Assembly: GCF_016907925.1 (NCBI RefSeq)
Contig: NZ_JAFBCZ010000008.1
Span: 62,001-126,000 of the forward strand
DNA length: 64,000 nt
Origin: Herpetosiphon giganteus
GTDB lineage: Bacteria; Chloroflexota; Chloroflexia; Chloroflexales; Herpetosiphonaceae
Direction of reading: 5' to 3'
Part shown: positions 16,357 through 26,168 of the stretch, one piece after another
Numbering within the stretch: the first letter of the stretch is position 1
Layout: every line of letters starts with the position of its first letter
The notes under the pieces: model-generated
What the model was told of the DNA's origin: nothing
Seen by the model: only the letters and a program-made list of their open reading frames with translations
The model's database searches: none
Made by a program: the position numbers and the translations under genes

Positions 16357-18633
16357 ATGACTCACCCGCTGCTGATTGGGCTGAATGCTCAACAACAACG
16401 CGCAGTCCAAGCGATTCATGGGCCAGTGTTGGTGCTGGCTGGCCCAGGCTCAGGCAAGACCCGCGTGCTCACTCATCGTATTGCCTATTTGATTAATGAA
16501 GTTGGCGTGCGCCCCTATAACATTTTGGCGGTGACCTTTACCAACAAGGCTGCCCGCGAAATGCGCGAACGGCTTAGCAATTTAATTGGCGAAAGCCGCG
16601 CCCACGATGTGATGATGGGCACGTTCCACTCGATTTGTGCCCGTTGGCTGCGGCGCGATATTCAGCACTTGCAACGCGCCAACGATTTCGTGGTCTACGA
16701 TGCAGACGATCAGCAACGGGTGATGAAGCAAATTTTGCGCGAATTGGATTTAAGCGAGAAGCAATATAATCCGCGTTCGATCCACGCCCGCATTTCTGCC
16801 GCCAAAAACGAATTAATTGGGGTAGCCGAATTTGCCCGTAGCGTCAGTAGCTATTTCGATGAAATTGTGTTGCGTTGTTATGAGCGCTACGAAAAACAAT
16901 TATTCGCCAATAATGCGCTCGATTTTGATGATTTGCTGCTCAAAACGGTTAATTTGTTTGAATATCATCCCGAGGTGCTGGCCCGTTATGCTGAGCGCTA
17001 CGTTCATGTGATGGTCGACGAAGTGCAAGATACCAATCGAGTGCAATTTTCGTTGGTCAATCACGTTGGCGCTGGCCATAACAACTACTTTTTAATTGGC
17101 GATATTCAGCAATCAATTTACGCTTGGCGCGGCGCGCGCTTGGCCAATGTGCGCGAATTTGAAGAAGCGCATCCCGATGTGCAAATTATTCCCCTTGAGC
17201 AAAATTACCGCTCCACCCAACCAATTCTCGATGTGGCCCAATCGATCATCGATGCAGCCCACGATCGCCGTCATACCACCAAAATCTGGACCGATCAGCA
17301 GGATGGCGAGCTGGTTTCGCTGGTTGAGGCCTACGATCACAACGAAGAAGCCCGCTGGGTTGCCGACGAAATTATGCGCATTCGCGGGCGCGATGGTCGT
17401 TCGCTCGACGATTTTGCCGTGATGTATCGCACCAATGCCCAATCGCGGGCCTTTGAAGAAGCCATGATTAGCCGCAGCTTGCGCTATAAATTGGTCGGCG
17501 GCACGCGCTTCTACGAGCGCAAAGAAATTAAAGATATTGTGGCCTATCTGCGGATTATCCATAACCCGCATGATGAGGTTAGTTTGTTGCGGGTGATTAA
17601 CGTGCCAGGCCGTAGCATTGGTGATCGCACTCAGCAAGAGTTGCTGCAATGGGCGCGCAATCTCGATATTTCAATTTGGGATGCGCTTGAGTTGTTAGTT
17701 ACCAACGAGGCCCAAAATCCACCAATCGGTGGCCGGGCGCGCAACGCCGTCGAGCAATTTCAAAAATTGGTAGCTGGGCTACGCGATTTGCGCCACGATT
17801 TAATGCTTGGCGAATTGATTCAACGTTTGCTTGAGCGTGTGCCATTCCAAGAGTTGTTGGTGGCCGAGTATGGCGAGGAAGAAGGCGCTGAACGCTGGGA
17901 AAATATTCTCGAATTGCAAAACGTCAGTATGGAATATTTGGCCTTGCCAACCGAAGATCAATTGCCGCGCTTTTTAGAAGAAGTGGCCTTGGTCAGCGAT
18001 GTTGATAGCCTTGACACCAGCAAAGCTCGCGAACCAGGCGTAACCTTGATTACCTTGCACCAAGCCAAAGGTCTTGAGTATCCGGTGGTCTTTTTGGCTG
18101 GGCTAGAAGAAGGCTTGTTGCCGCACGGACGCTCGATTGACGACCCTGAGAGCATCGAAGAAGAACGCCGCTTGTTGTATGTTGGCACGACTCGGGCCAA
18201 ACAACGGCTGTATATGCTCTATGCCTTCAAACGCGCCACGTGGGGCCGCACCGATCTGACCATTCCTTCGCGCTTTTTGGGCGATATTCCCAAAGATTTG
18301 CTGCAACGTACGCCAACCCGTGAAGTTAAGCAAATGCCAGTGCATGCTGCGACTCAATGGCAAAGCAACACGCCGCAACGCACGCGGGGAGCACAACCAA
18401 GCTCAAGCAGCATGTGGAGTGGCGCAAGTGGGCCAGCCCGCCCCAAACGCCCAGAACGAGAGCCAAGCGCCGCCAGTTATAGCGCTGGCGATAAAGTGCG
18501 CCATGCCAATTTTGGCGAGGGCGTTGTCGTCAGCAGTAAAATGGTTGGCGACGACGAAGAAGTCACAGTGGCCTTTCCTGGCAAAGGCGTGAAAAAACTG
18601 TTAGCTGCCTTCGCCAAACTCGAACGAGTCTAG
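16357..18633 (+). CDS. pcrA: ATP-dependent DNA helicase PcrA/UvrD
   Basis: A 758-residue superfamily-1A helicase that unwinds DNA 3' to 5' in nucleotide excision and mismatch repair and in clearing stalled forks. The motifs are in order: LNAQQQRAV (Q motif), AGPGSGKTRVL (Walker A), AVTFTNKAAREM (Ia), VDEVQDTN (II, with Val where most members have DEFQDTN), IGDIQQSIYAWRGA (III), LEQNYRST (IV), VTLITLHQAKGLEYPVVFLAG (V) and EERRLLYVGTTRAK (VI). A C-terminal Tudor-like module begins at GDKVRHANFGEG, as in PcrA proteins that bind RNA polymerase. AAGGA before 16357 selects this start; a longer in-frame extension would overlap the permease gene. Confidence 0.95.
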   Translation: MTHPLLIGLNAQQQRAVQAIHGPVLVLAGPGSGKTRVLTHRIAYLINEVGVRPYNILAVTFTNKAAREMRERLSNLIGESRAHDVMMGTFHSICARWLRRDIQHLQRANDFVVYDADDQQRVMKQILRELDLSEKQYNPRSIHARISAAKNELIGVAEFARSVSSYFDEIVLRCYERYEKQLFANNALDFDDLLLKTVNLFEYHPEVLARYAERYVHVMVDEVQDTNRVQFSLVNHVGAGHNNYFLIGDIQQSIYAWRGARLANVREFEEAHPDVQIIPLEQNYRSTQPILDVAQSIIDAAHDRRHTTKIWTDQQDGELVSLVEAYDHNEEARWVADEIMRIRGRDGRSLDDFAVMYRTNAQSRAFEEAMISRSLRYKLVGGTRFYERKEIKDIVAYLRIIHNPHDEVSLLRVINVPGRSIGDRTQQELLQWARNLDISIWDALELLVTNEAQNPPIGGRARNAVEQFQKLVAGLRDLRHDLMLGELIQRLLERVPFQELLVAEYGEEEGAERWENILELQNVSMEYLALPTEDQLPRFLEEVALVSDVDSLDTSKAREPGVTLITLHQAKGLEYPVVFLAGLEEGLLPHGRSIDDPESIEEERRLLYVGTTRAKQRLYMLYAFKRATWGRTDLTIPSRFLGDIPKDLLQRTPTREVKQMPVHAATQWQSNTPQRTRGAQPSSSSMWSGASGPARPKRPEREPSAASYSAGDKVRHANFGEGVVVSSKMVGDDEEVTVAFPGKGVKKLLAAFAKLERV

Positions 18634-18642
18634 GAGGATGCG

Positions 18643-19314
18643 ATGAATCAAGCAACATGGGATGCGGTTGATAACTATATTTCCGATTCATTAGTTCAGG
18701 CTGATCCGGTTTTGGAATCAGCCTTGCAAGCGAGCGCTGAGGCAGGCTTGCCGCCAATCAATGTTGCGCCCAACCAAGGCAAATTGCTACACATGTTTGC
18801 CATGATGTGTGGTGCGAAACGCATTTTAGAAATTGGCACGCTGGGCGGCTATAGCTCAATTTGGTTGGCGCGGGCGCTACCTGCCGATGGCAAATTGATT
18901 ACGCTGGAATATGAGCCGCATCACGCCGAGGTTGCCAAGGCCAATCTTGCCAAGGCTGGCTTGAGCGATAAGGTCGAGGTACGGGTTGGCGCGGCCTTAG
19001 CTAGCTTGGCTCAATTGGCTGATGAGGGTATTGAGCCATTCGACCTGATTTTTATTGATGCAGATAAGCCGAATAATCCCCATTATTTGGCTTGGGCGCT
19101 CAAATTTGCCCATGTTGGCACAGTAATTATTGGCGATAACGTAGTGCGCAATGGGGCAGTCACTAATTCAAGCGATCCTGATCCAGCAATTCAAGGCACA
19201 CGCCAATTATTTGCTGATTTGGCCTCAAATCCCAAGCTCACCGCTACTGCACTGCAAACCGTTGGCAGCAAAGGCTACGATGGCTTTGCAATTGCAATTG
19301 TGCAGCAGCTCTGA
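18643..19314 (+). CDS. SAM-dependent O-methyltransferase (family 3)
   Basis: A 223-residue class I methyltransferase of the caffeoyl-CoA/catechol O-methyltransferase type. The SAM-binding loop is seen in ILEIGTLGGYSSIWLARALP. The acidic ribose-binding residue is in LITLEYEP, and the metal-binding/catalytic segment in FDLIFIDADKPNN is followed by GDNVVRNGAV. AGGAGG lies five bases before the ATG. The gene starts nine bases after the helicase stop, so it is probably in the same transcript. The acceptor substrate cannot be told from sequence. Confidence 0.9.
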   Translation: MNQATWDAVDNYISDSLVQADPVLESALQASAEAGLPPINVAPNQGKLLHMFAMMCGAKRILEIGTLGGYSSIWLARALPADGKLITLEYEPHHAEVAKANLAKAGLSDKVEVRVGAALASLAQLADEGIEPFDLIFIDADKPNNPHYLAWALKFAHVGTVIIGDNVVRNGAVTNSSDPDPAIQGTRQLFADLASNPKLTATALQTVGSKGYDGFAIAIVQQL

Positions 19315-19317
19315 GAT

Positions 19318-19450
19318 TCCCTCACCCCCCAGCCCCCTCTCCCACTGCACGCGGGCGACGGGGAGCCAACTGTTTTTCACCAAAAAATTGGGGAGAACCA
19401 CCGTCTTAAAGCCCCTCGCCCAGCGGATGGGAGAGGGGTTGGGGTGAGGA
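19318..19450. repeat. Palindromic intergenic repeat, copy D
   Basis: CCCTCACCCCCCAGCCCCCTCTCCCA pairs with GGGAGAGGGGTTGGGGTGAGG. It follows the methyltransferase stop within four bases. The remaining 200 bp before aconitase show no gene. Confidence 0.75.
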
Positions 19451-19664
19451 GACTCTACCCAACAATTCTTAAAAGCTACAAGAAATATCTATCACAACCT
19501 TGATTAAGTATAGATAATGCCTATGTTAAACCAAGGGTCTCTCTAGTTGCAGGAACAGCAGGCGGCGAGTACCATAGTAGGCAGAGCTAGAAACGAGAAA
19601 TTGTTCTAGAACCAGCATGTCCTGATGCTTGGGTATTAACGAATTAGTGCCTAGAGAGGTTGCG

Positions 19665-22382
19665 ATGACGCACAAACGCCAAGATGATTTCGGAGCCAAA
19701 GCCACATTGACCGTCGGTGATCGGTCGTTGGTCTACTATCGGCTCAACAAACTCGAAGAAGATGGAATTGCCGCCGTATCCAAACTGCCATTCTCAATTA
19801 AAGTGTTGTTGGAAGCTATGCTGCGCAACAACGATGGTTTTGCCGTAACCAAACAAGATGTTGAGAATATGGCGCGCTGGAACGCCGCCAGCCCCGAAAA
19901 AATTGAAGTTCCGTTTAAGCCAGCCCGCGTAATTTTGCAAGACTTCACCGGCGTTCCAGCCGTGGTCGACTTGGCTGCAATGCGCGCTGCAATGGCTCAA
20001 CAAGGTGGCGATCCACAACGGATTAATCCACTGGTGCCAGTCGATTTGGTCATCGACCACTCGGTGCAAATCGATCAATTCGGCTCGAAAATGGCCTTGT
20101 TCTTCAATGCAGAGCGCGAATTTGAACGCAACGCTGAACGCTATGAGTTTTTGAAATGGGGCCAACAAGCCTTCGATAACTTCAGCGTCGTGCCACCAGA
20201 AACTGGGATTGTGCACCAAGTCAACCTTGAATATTTGGCAAAAGTGGTTCAAGTATTTACTGAAGAAGGCGAATTGGTCGCCTTGCCCGATTCATTGGTC
20301 GGTACCGACTCGCATACCACGATGATCAACGGCCTTGGTGTGGTTGGTTGGGGCGTTGGCGGGATCGAAGCCGAAGCAGTTATGCTTGGTCAGCCAATCT
20401 ACATGTTGCTGCCAGAAGTTATTGGCTTCAAAGTGACTGGCCAATTGCCTGAAGGCGCGACCGCAACCGACTTGGCCTTGACCGTGACTGAATTGCTGCG
20501 CAAAAAAGGTGTGGTCGGCAAATTCGTCGAATTCTACGGCCCTGGTGTGGCGAATATGGCCTTGTCAGACCGTGCAACGATTGCCAACATGGCTCCAGAA
20601 TATGGCGCAACCATGGGCTTCTTCCCCGTCGACCAAGAAACAATTCACTTCTTGCGCAACACGGGCCGCTCTGATGAATTGGCCAATTTGGTCGAAGCCT
20701 ACAGCAAAGCCCAAGGCTTGTTCCTCGATGCCAACTCACCAGAAGCAGAATACACCGACACCGTGCATTTGGATCTTTCGACGATTGTGCCAAGCGTCGC
20801 TGGCCCCAAGCGCCCGCAAGATCGGGTCGAATTGCCAAATACCAAGGCTTCGTTCCAAAAATCGTTGACCGCGCCAATTGCCGAGCGTGGTTTTGCCTTG
20901 TCAACTGAGAAGGCTGAAAGCACCGCTACCGTGCAAAATAATGGCCACTCGGCCAAAATTGGTCACGGCGCAGTCGTTATCGCTTCGATCACTAGCTGTA
21001 CCAACACCTCGAACCCTTCGGTGATGTTGGGTGCTGGCTTGTTGGCCAAAAAAGCTGTTGAAAAAGGCTTGACCGTTGCCCCATACGTCAAAACCAGTTT
21101 GGCCCCTGGCTCACGCGTAGTTTCAAGCTACCTCGAACAAGCAGAATTGATCGAGCCGCTCGAAGCGCTTGGCTTCCACATCGTTGGCTACGGCTGTACA
21201 ACTTGTATCGGAAACAGCGGGCCACTGCCAGAGCCAGTTGCCGCCGCCGTGCAAGAAGGCGAATTGGTTGCCGCCGCCGTGTTGAGCGGTAACCGCAACT
21301 TCGAAGGTCGGATCAATCCCTTGGTCAAGGCCGCCTACTTGGCCTCGCCACCATTGGTTGTCGCCTACGCTTTGGCTGGCACAATGAACCTCGATTTGGC
21401 CACCGAGCCATTGGGCAACGACAAAGAAGGCAATCCGGTCTACTTGCGCGATATTTGGCCAAGCCAAAGCGAAATTCAAGAAACCGTGCGCAAAGCCATC
21501 AAGCCAGAAATGTTTACCCAACAATATGGCAATGTCTTTGCTGGCAGCGATGCTTGGAAGCGGGTGCAAGCGCCAACTGGCGACATCTATGCTTGGAGCA
21601 ACGACTCAACCTACATCCAACACCCACCATTCTTCCAAGATTTGCAGCCAGAGCCAGCGCCAATCGGCGACATCAATGGCGCACGGGTTTTGGCCTTGTT
21701 GGGCGATTCCGTAACCACCGACCACATCTCGCCAGCAGGTTCAATCGCCAAAAACAGCCCAGCTGCTAAATATTTGATTGAAAATGGCGTTGATCCCCAA
21801 GATTTCAACTCGTATGGCGCACGTCGTGGCAACCACGAAGTGATGATGCGCGGCACATTTGCTAACATCCGCCTGAAAAACTTGTTGTTGAATGGGGTTG
21901 AAGGCGGCTATACGCTCTACTTCCCAACCGGCGAACAGCAATCAATCTACGATGCCTCGATGGCTTATCAAGCCAGTGGCACGCCGTTGGTGATTTTGGC
22001 TGGCAAGGAATACGGCACTGGTAGCTCACGCGATTGGGCCGCCAAAGGCACGTATCTCTTGGGCGTAAAAGTGGTCATTGCCGAAAGCTACGAACGGATT
22101 CACCGCTCGAACTTGGTCGGCATGGGCGTGTTGCCATTGCAATACCGCGCTGGCGAATCGGCTACGAGCCTTGGCTTGAAGGGCAACGAAACCTTCTCAG
22201 TCGAAGGCATCAACGACGATTTGCAAGCTCGCTCAGAGTTGACCGTGCGCGCCGTTCGCCCAGATGGCAGCGAACTCAGCTTCCAAGCAGTGGTGCGGAT
22301 CGATACGCCAGTTGAAGTTGAATACTACAAGAATGGTGGGATTCTCCACACCGTTCTGCGCCAATTGGCCAAAACCGCCTAA
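19665..22382 (+). CDS. acnA: Aconitate hydratase A
   Basis: A 905-residue TCA-cycle enzyme that converts citrate to isocitrate through cis-aconitate with a 4Fe-4S cluster. The three cluster cysteines are in [13 protein letters not shown] and [12 protein letters not shown]. Substrate-binding regions are visible in [42 protein letters not shown] and the C-terminal swivel domain with [14 protein letters not shown]. Length is standard for the AcnA/IRP1 type. AGAGAGG before 19665 selects this start over in-frame codons upstream. No neighbouring TCA gene, though PEP carboxylase is the next gene, on the opposite strand. Confidence 0.97.
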   Translation: MTHKRQDDFGAKATLTVGDRSLVYYRLNKLEEDGIAAVSKLPFSIKVLLEAMLRNNDGFAVTKQDVENMARWNAASPEKIEVPFKPARVILQDFTGVPAVVDLAAMRAAMAQQGGDPQRINPLVPVDLVIDHSVQIDQFGSKMALFFNAEREFERNAERYEFLKWGQQAFDNFSVVPPETGIVHQVNLEYLAKVVQVFTEEGELVALPDSLVGTDSHTTMINGLGVVGWGVGGIEAEAVMLGQPIYMLLPEVIGFKVTGQLPEGATATDLALTVTELLRKKGVVGKFVEFYGPGVANMALSDRATIANMAPEYGATMGFFPVDQETIHFLRNTGRSDELANLVEAYSKAQGLFLDANSPEAEYTDTVHLDLSTIVPSVAGPKRPQDRVELPNTKASFQKSLTAPIAERGFALSTEKAESTATVQNNGHSAKIGHGAVVIASITSCTNTSNPSVMLGAGLLAKKAVEKGLTVAPYVKTSLAPGSRVVSSYLEQAELIEPLEALGFHIVGYGCTTCIGNSGPLPEPVAAAVQEGELVAAAVLSGNRNFEGRINPLVKAAYLASPPLVVAYALAGTMNLDLATEPLGNDKEGNPVYLRDIWPSQSEIQETVRKAIKPEMFTQQYGNVFAGSDAWKRVQAPTGDIYAWSNDSTYIQHPPFFQDLQPEPAPIGDINGARVLALLGDSVTTDHISPAGSIAKNSPAAKYLIENGVDPQDFNSYGARRGNHEVMMRGTFANIRLKNLLLNGVEGGYTLYFPTGEQQSIYDASMAYQASGTPLVILAGKEYGTGSSRDWAAKGTYLLGVKVVIAESYERIHRSNLVGMGVLPLQYRAGESATSLGLKGNETFSVEGINDDLQARSELTVRAVRPDGSELSFQAVVRIDTPVEVEYYKNGGILHTVLRQLAKTA

Positions 22383-22455
22383 TAGATAAAATCAACAATC
22401 CCCATGCTGTTTTCGGGCAGCATGGGGATTTGTTGTATTGAGGCTATCGGCTTTT

Positions 22456-22520
22456 GATCCACGAAGGACACGAAGCGCACGAAGGATTGGAACCGCGAAG
22501 AACGCGAAGATCGCGAAGGA
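22456..22520. repeat. CACGAAGG-type short tandem repeat, double copy
   Basis: Two blocks of the family, CCACGAAGGACACGAAG and CCGCGAAGAACGCGAAG, separated by a few bases, lie between the converging aconitase and PEP carboxylase genes. Confidence 0.75.
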
Positions 22521-22603
22521 CGTTTTAGCCACAGATTGCCACAGATTGGCTCAGGTAATTTCTCAAAGCCCAAACTCCGATCCCCAACCCCTGATCCCTA
22601 CTC

Positions 22604-22634
22604 CTATGCTCTATGTTCTATGTTCTATGCTCTT
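22604..22634. repeat. CTATGTTCTATG octamer-type repeat
   Basis: Tandem CTATGCT/CTATGTT units abut the stop codon of PEP carboxylase. The same repeat occurs next to the stop codon of the gene at 33272. Confidence 0.7.
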
Positions 22635-22635
22635 C

Positions 22636-25425
22636 CTAGCCTGTATTTTTCAAGCCCGCAGCAATCCCGTTGATGCTGAGCAGAATTGCATCCTCAAGGT
22701 CGCCATGTTCAAGCCCGTCGGGATCGGTGCGCAACCGCCGCAGCAGTTCGATTTGGACGAAACTTAATGGATCAACATACGGGTTGCGCTGTTTAATTGA
22801 GTGCTGCAAAATTGGGTTGGTATCCAGCAACTCGCTAATTTGGGCAACCTCACAAATCCATTTAACCGTGCGATCATACTCGGCTTTGATCAGGCCAAAG
22901 ATCTCGGTGGCGAGGGCTTGGTCGGGCACAAGCAAAGCATATTGGGCTGCAATATCCATATCGGCCTTGGATAAAATCATTTGGGCGTTATCAAGCATCG
23001 TGCGAAAGAATGGCCAATCGTTATACATGCCTTGCAGCGTGATCAAACCATTGGCATCTGCCTGAATTAAATGCTCCAAGGCACTACCCAAGCCGTACCA
23101 ACCAGGCAAGGTATGCCGACTTTGCATCCAACTGAAAACCCACGGAATCGCCCGCAAATCTTCAATCCGATCGCTGGCTTTGCGGCTGGCTGGCCGTGAG
23201 CCAATATTCAGGCGACTAATTTCGGTAATCGGCGTAGCATTGCGAAAATATTCCAAGAAATGTGGATGATCATAGACCAAGCCACGATAGACTTTGCGCG
23301 AAACCTGCGCCAAGCTGCTCATGGCTGCTTGCCATTCTGGGCTGATATGGGCAATGCTCACGCCCAGCGACGAGCGCAAAACGGCGTTGATAATCTGCTC
23401 CTGATGGCGATAGGCGGTTTCTGGCTCGGCGTAGCGGTCGCTAATGACCTCGCCTTGTTCAGTGATTTTGATGCGCCCGCCAACGGTGCCTGGTGGTTGG
23501 CCCAAAATTGCCCGATTGGCTGGCCCGCCGCCACGCCCAACCGCGCCGCCGCGACCATGGAACAAACGCATTGCTACCCGATGGCGGAAACAGGTTTCGG
23601 CCAAGGCAACTTGGGCCAGATACAGCGCCCAGTGCGCATCGGCAAAGCCGCCATCTTTGTTGGAATCGCTGTAGCCCAACATAATTTCTTGCACATCGTT
23701 GCGCAACACCAAATGTTGGCGATAGGCTTCGCTCGAAAGTAATGTGTGCATAATCTCCGGCGCAGCGATCAAATCGGCTCCGGTTTCAAATAAGGGCACG
23801 ATATTCAGCCAACTATGCTCGCCTGGCTGATAAATACCAGCTTCACGGGCCAGCAACAGCACCGCCAAAATATCGCTTGGGCCTTCGGTCATCGAAATAA
23901 TGTAAGTTTCGATCGCCTCTGCATTCAAATCGGAGAGCACCGCCCGAATTGTGCGGAAGGTTTCGATAATCTCTACGGTTTCGGGGCTGTAATACAAGTG
24001 AGTTGGAATCAAAGGCCGATTATTGGCTAGCTCACGCTCCAAAATCGCAGTGCGTTCAGCTTGGCTGAGGCTGGCATAATCGTCGCAAATGCCTGCATAT
24101 TCAAAAATTTCGCTCAGGGCGCTGGTGTGGCGGCTGCTATGTTGGCGAATATCGAGCGTGGCGGTGTGCAAACCAAACACTTTGGCCGCGCACTGCACAT
24201 CGCGCAAAAAGCCATCGGCGACCGAAGCCGCGCCATTGGTGCGCAAACTATATTCCATGGTCGCCAAATCGTTGAGATATTCGTTGGCGTTGGCATACCA
24301 AGTGCCCTCTGTTGGGCGATGACCGCCGCGTGCCCAATCTGGCTCGTAGCGCTCAACATAGGCCAGCGTGGCGTGCAGTTTGGCGTGAATATAGGAGCAT
24401 TTTTGGCGATATGGCTCGTGCGGATTGCGCCGCTCCAGCACTTGCGCCAATTCGGGGAATAATGGTGCGTCGTGAACTAAGGCTTGAGCCAATTCTTCGC
24501 TGATTGGCACTTGGCGCGACGATTGGCTTAAACGATGGCTCAAGCGCTCGACCGCGTGAATATGCTCGCGCAACGAACGGCCCATCAATAATTTAAGCGT
24601 TTCAACCGTGACCGATGGAATCACAAACGGATTGCCATCGCGATCGCCGCCAACCCACGAGCCAAAACGCAAAAATGCTGGCAAGTGCCAATCGTGCTCA
24701 GGGTAGATGCGGCGTAACGATGCTTCGGTGTCGCGATAGAGCTGCGGAATCATATCAAACAATGATTCTTCAAAGTAATAGAGATTATTCTTCACTTCGT
24801 CGATCACAGTTGGCTTGATAATTCGCACTTCATCGCTTTGCCACAGCGCTACAATCTCCTCGCGAATCGATTCGAGCAAGCGTTCGCGTTGGCGTTGAAA
24901 CGTAGTTTCAGCAGTTAATTGGCGCGCTGCTTCGGCGATGCGATGATGCTTTTTAAGCGTCGTGCGGCGTTTGGCTTCGGTTGGATGCGCCGTAAAGACT
25001 GGCCGAATCTCGGCATGATCAAGCAAATCTTGGACTTGCTGGGCGGTAATGCCACGATCGCGCAGCTCTTGCAAGGCCAACTCGACCGATTCTGAGCGCG
25101 GCGAATCGCCGTTTTGGCGGTCGCGTTCGGCCAGCACGCGCAGGCGTTCGACACTTTCGGCCAAGTTTACTAAGCCAAAATAATGGGTAAAGGCTTTGAT
25201 TAGCCCCATGAGTTGGGCGACTGGCAATTGGCCAACCAACTCGGTGAGCGCATGAGTCTCATGCAGTTTGCCATCGCTTCGGCGTTGCTTGGTGCGTTGG
25301 CGCACATCTTCTTCAAGCTCAAACGCTGACACCCCATCTTGGGCCACAATCACATCGCCAAGCACATTCCCCAAGGAATGGATTAGCATAGAAAGCGGCG
25401 TGCGGTCGGTTTCAGGTGTATACAT
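22636..25425 (-). CDS. ppc: Phosphoenolpyruvate carboxylase
   Basis: A 929-residue enzyme that adds bicarbonate to PEP to form oxaloacetate. Active-site signatures are present: FTAHPTEAKRRT with the catalytic His, LGYSDSNKDGG, FHGRGGAVGRGGGP with the mobile Arg loop, and the conserved C-terminal INGIAAGLKNTG that folds into the active site. Length is normal. The ATG at 25425 has GGAG eight bases upstream; an in-frame start at 25443 is possible. A single-domain response regulator ends 38 bases upstream on the same strand, so the two are probably cotranscribed. Confidence 0.96.
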   Translation of the reverse strand: MYTPETDRTPLSMLIHSLGNVLGDVIVAQDGVSAFELEEDVRQRTKQRRSDGKLHETHALTELVGQLPVAQLMGLIKAFTHYFGLVNLAESVERLRVLAERDRQNGDSPRSESVELALQELRDRGITAQQVQDLLDHAEIRPVFTAHPTEAKRRTTLKKHHRIAEAARQLTAETTFQRQRERLLESIREEIVALWQSDEVRIIKPTVIDEVKNNLYYFEESLFDMIPQLYRDTEASLRRIYPEHDWHLPAFLRFGSWVGGDRDGNPFVIPSVTVETLKLLMGRSLREHIHAVERLSHRLSQSSRQVPISEELAQALVHDAPLFPELAQVLERRNPHEPYRQKCSYIHAKLHATLAYVERYEPDWARGGHRPTEGTWYANANEYLNDLATMEYSLRTNGAASVADGFLRDVQCAAKVFGLHTATLDIRQHSSRHTSALSEIFEYAGICDDYASLSQAERTAILERELANNRPLIPTHLYYSPETVEIIETFRTIRAVLSDLNAEAIETYIISMTEGPSDILAVLLLAREAGIYQPGEHSWLNIVPLFETGADLIAAPEIMHTLLSSEAYRQHLVLRNDVQEIMLGYSDSNKDGGFADAHWALYLAQVALAETCFRHRVAMRLFHGRGGAVGRGGGPANRAILGQPPGTVGGRIKITEQGEVISDRYAEPETAYRHQEQIINAVLRSSLGVSIAHISPEWQAAMSSLAQVSRKVYRGLVYDHPHFLEYFRNATPITEISRLNIGSRPASRKASDRIEDLRAIPWVFSWMQSRHTLPGWYGLGSALEHLIQADANGLITLQGMYNDWPFFRTMLDNAQMILSKADMDIAAQYALLVPDQALATEIFGLIKAEYDRTVKWICEVAQISELLDTNPILQHSIKQRNPYVDPLSFVQIELLRRLRTDPDGLEHGDLEDAILLSINGIAAGLKNTG

Positions 25426-25463
25426 CGCCACACTCCAAACCATAGCGGCACGCTGGCCGCAGC

Positions 25464-25841
25464 CTAATCACAATAGCGCCGCACCACCTGCATCAAATCG
25501 TCGATCGCGATTGGCTTTTCGAGGTAGCCAACCGTATAGGGGAGCGGCGCAAGCTCTTCGTATACATAGGTCGAAATCATCACCACCGGAATCGCGCTGA
25601 GGCTTGGCTCGGTTTGCAATGCTTGCAGAAATTCATCTGACGACATGTAGGGCAACACACGATCAAGCAATATCAGGCGCGGCGGTGGGCTGGATTGTAG
25701 GTATTTTAACCCATCCACGGCAGTTGTATAGGTTGCCACGTGGTAGCCTTCATCGCGAATGATATGCGCAAGCATATCGCGCACCGTCGCACTATCTTCA
25801 ATGATTACGATTTGGGCGCTCTGAGGCGTTGCTCTTAACAT
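25464..25841 (-). CDS. Single-domain response regulator (CheY-like)
   Basis: A 125-residue receiver domain without an output domain. The acidic pocket is IIEDS near 13-17, the predicted phospho-acceptor is Asp60 in LILLDRVLPYMS, and the conserved Lys lies in YLEKPI. AAGGAG before 25841 selects this start over an ATG 18 bases earlier. No histidine kinase is adjacent. It precedes PEP carboxylase by 38 bp. Whether it signals to motility or to some other output cannot be told. Confidence 0.88.
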   Translation of the reverse strand: MLRATPQSAQIVIIEDSATVRDMLAHIIRDEGYHVATYTTAVDGLKYLQSSPPPRLILLDRVLPYMSSDEFLQALQTEPSLSAIPVVMISTYVYEELAPLPYTVGYLEKPIAIDDLMQVVRRYCD

Positions 25842-26168
25842 ATTGGCGCTCCTTGCCATCCTACCCGAGTTTGCTGCAACTCAGAATTTCGACTAAATAC
25901 GATATGATGTAGTAGTACAATACTGGCTATACGATAGCATATTGCGGCGAGCGGGTTGTTGGCTTGCATAGCCGAGCGATTCAGCAAACATTGGTCTGTG
26001 ATCGGTATCGGCCATAGTAGGCAGTTTAGAGGGGATTAAGGTACTTTAACCATTTCCCCCCAAAGTCGTGCTTGCGTGGGGTGATTTTTGGCCCCTATAA
26101 TTAAGCTAGATGATTTTGTGAATTTAGCAATACTTGTTGCAACGGCAATATACGAAGGGATGTGAGGC

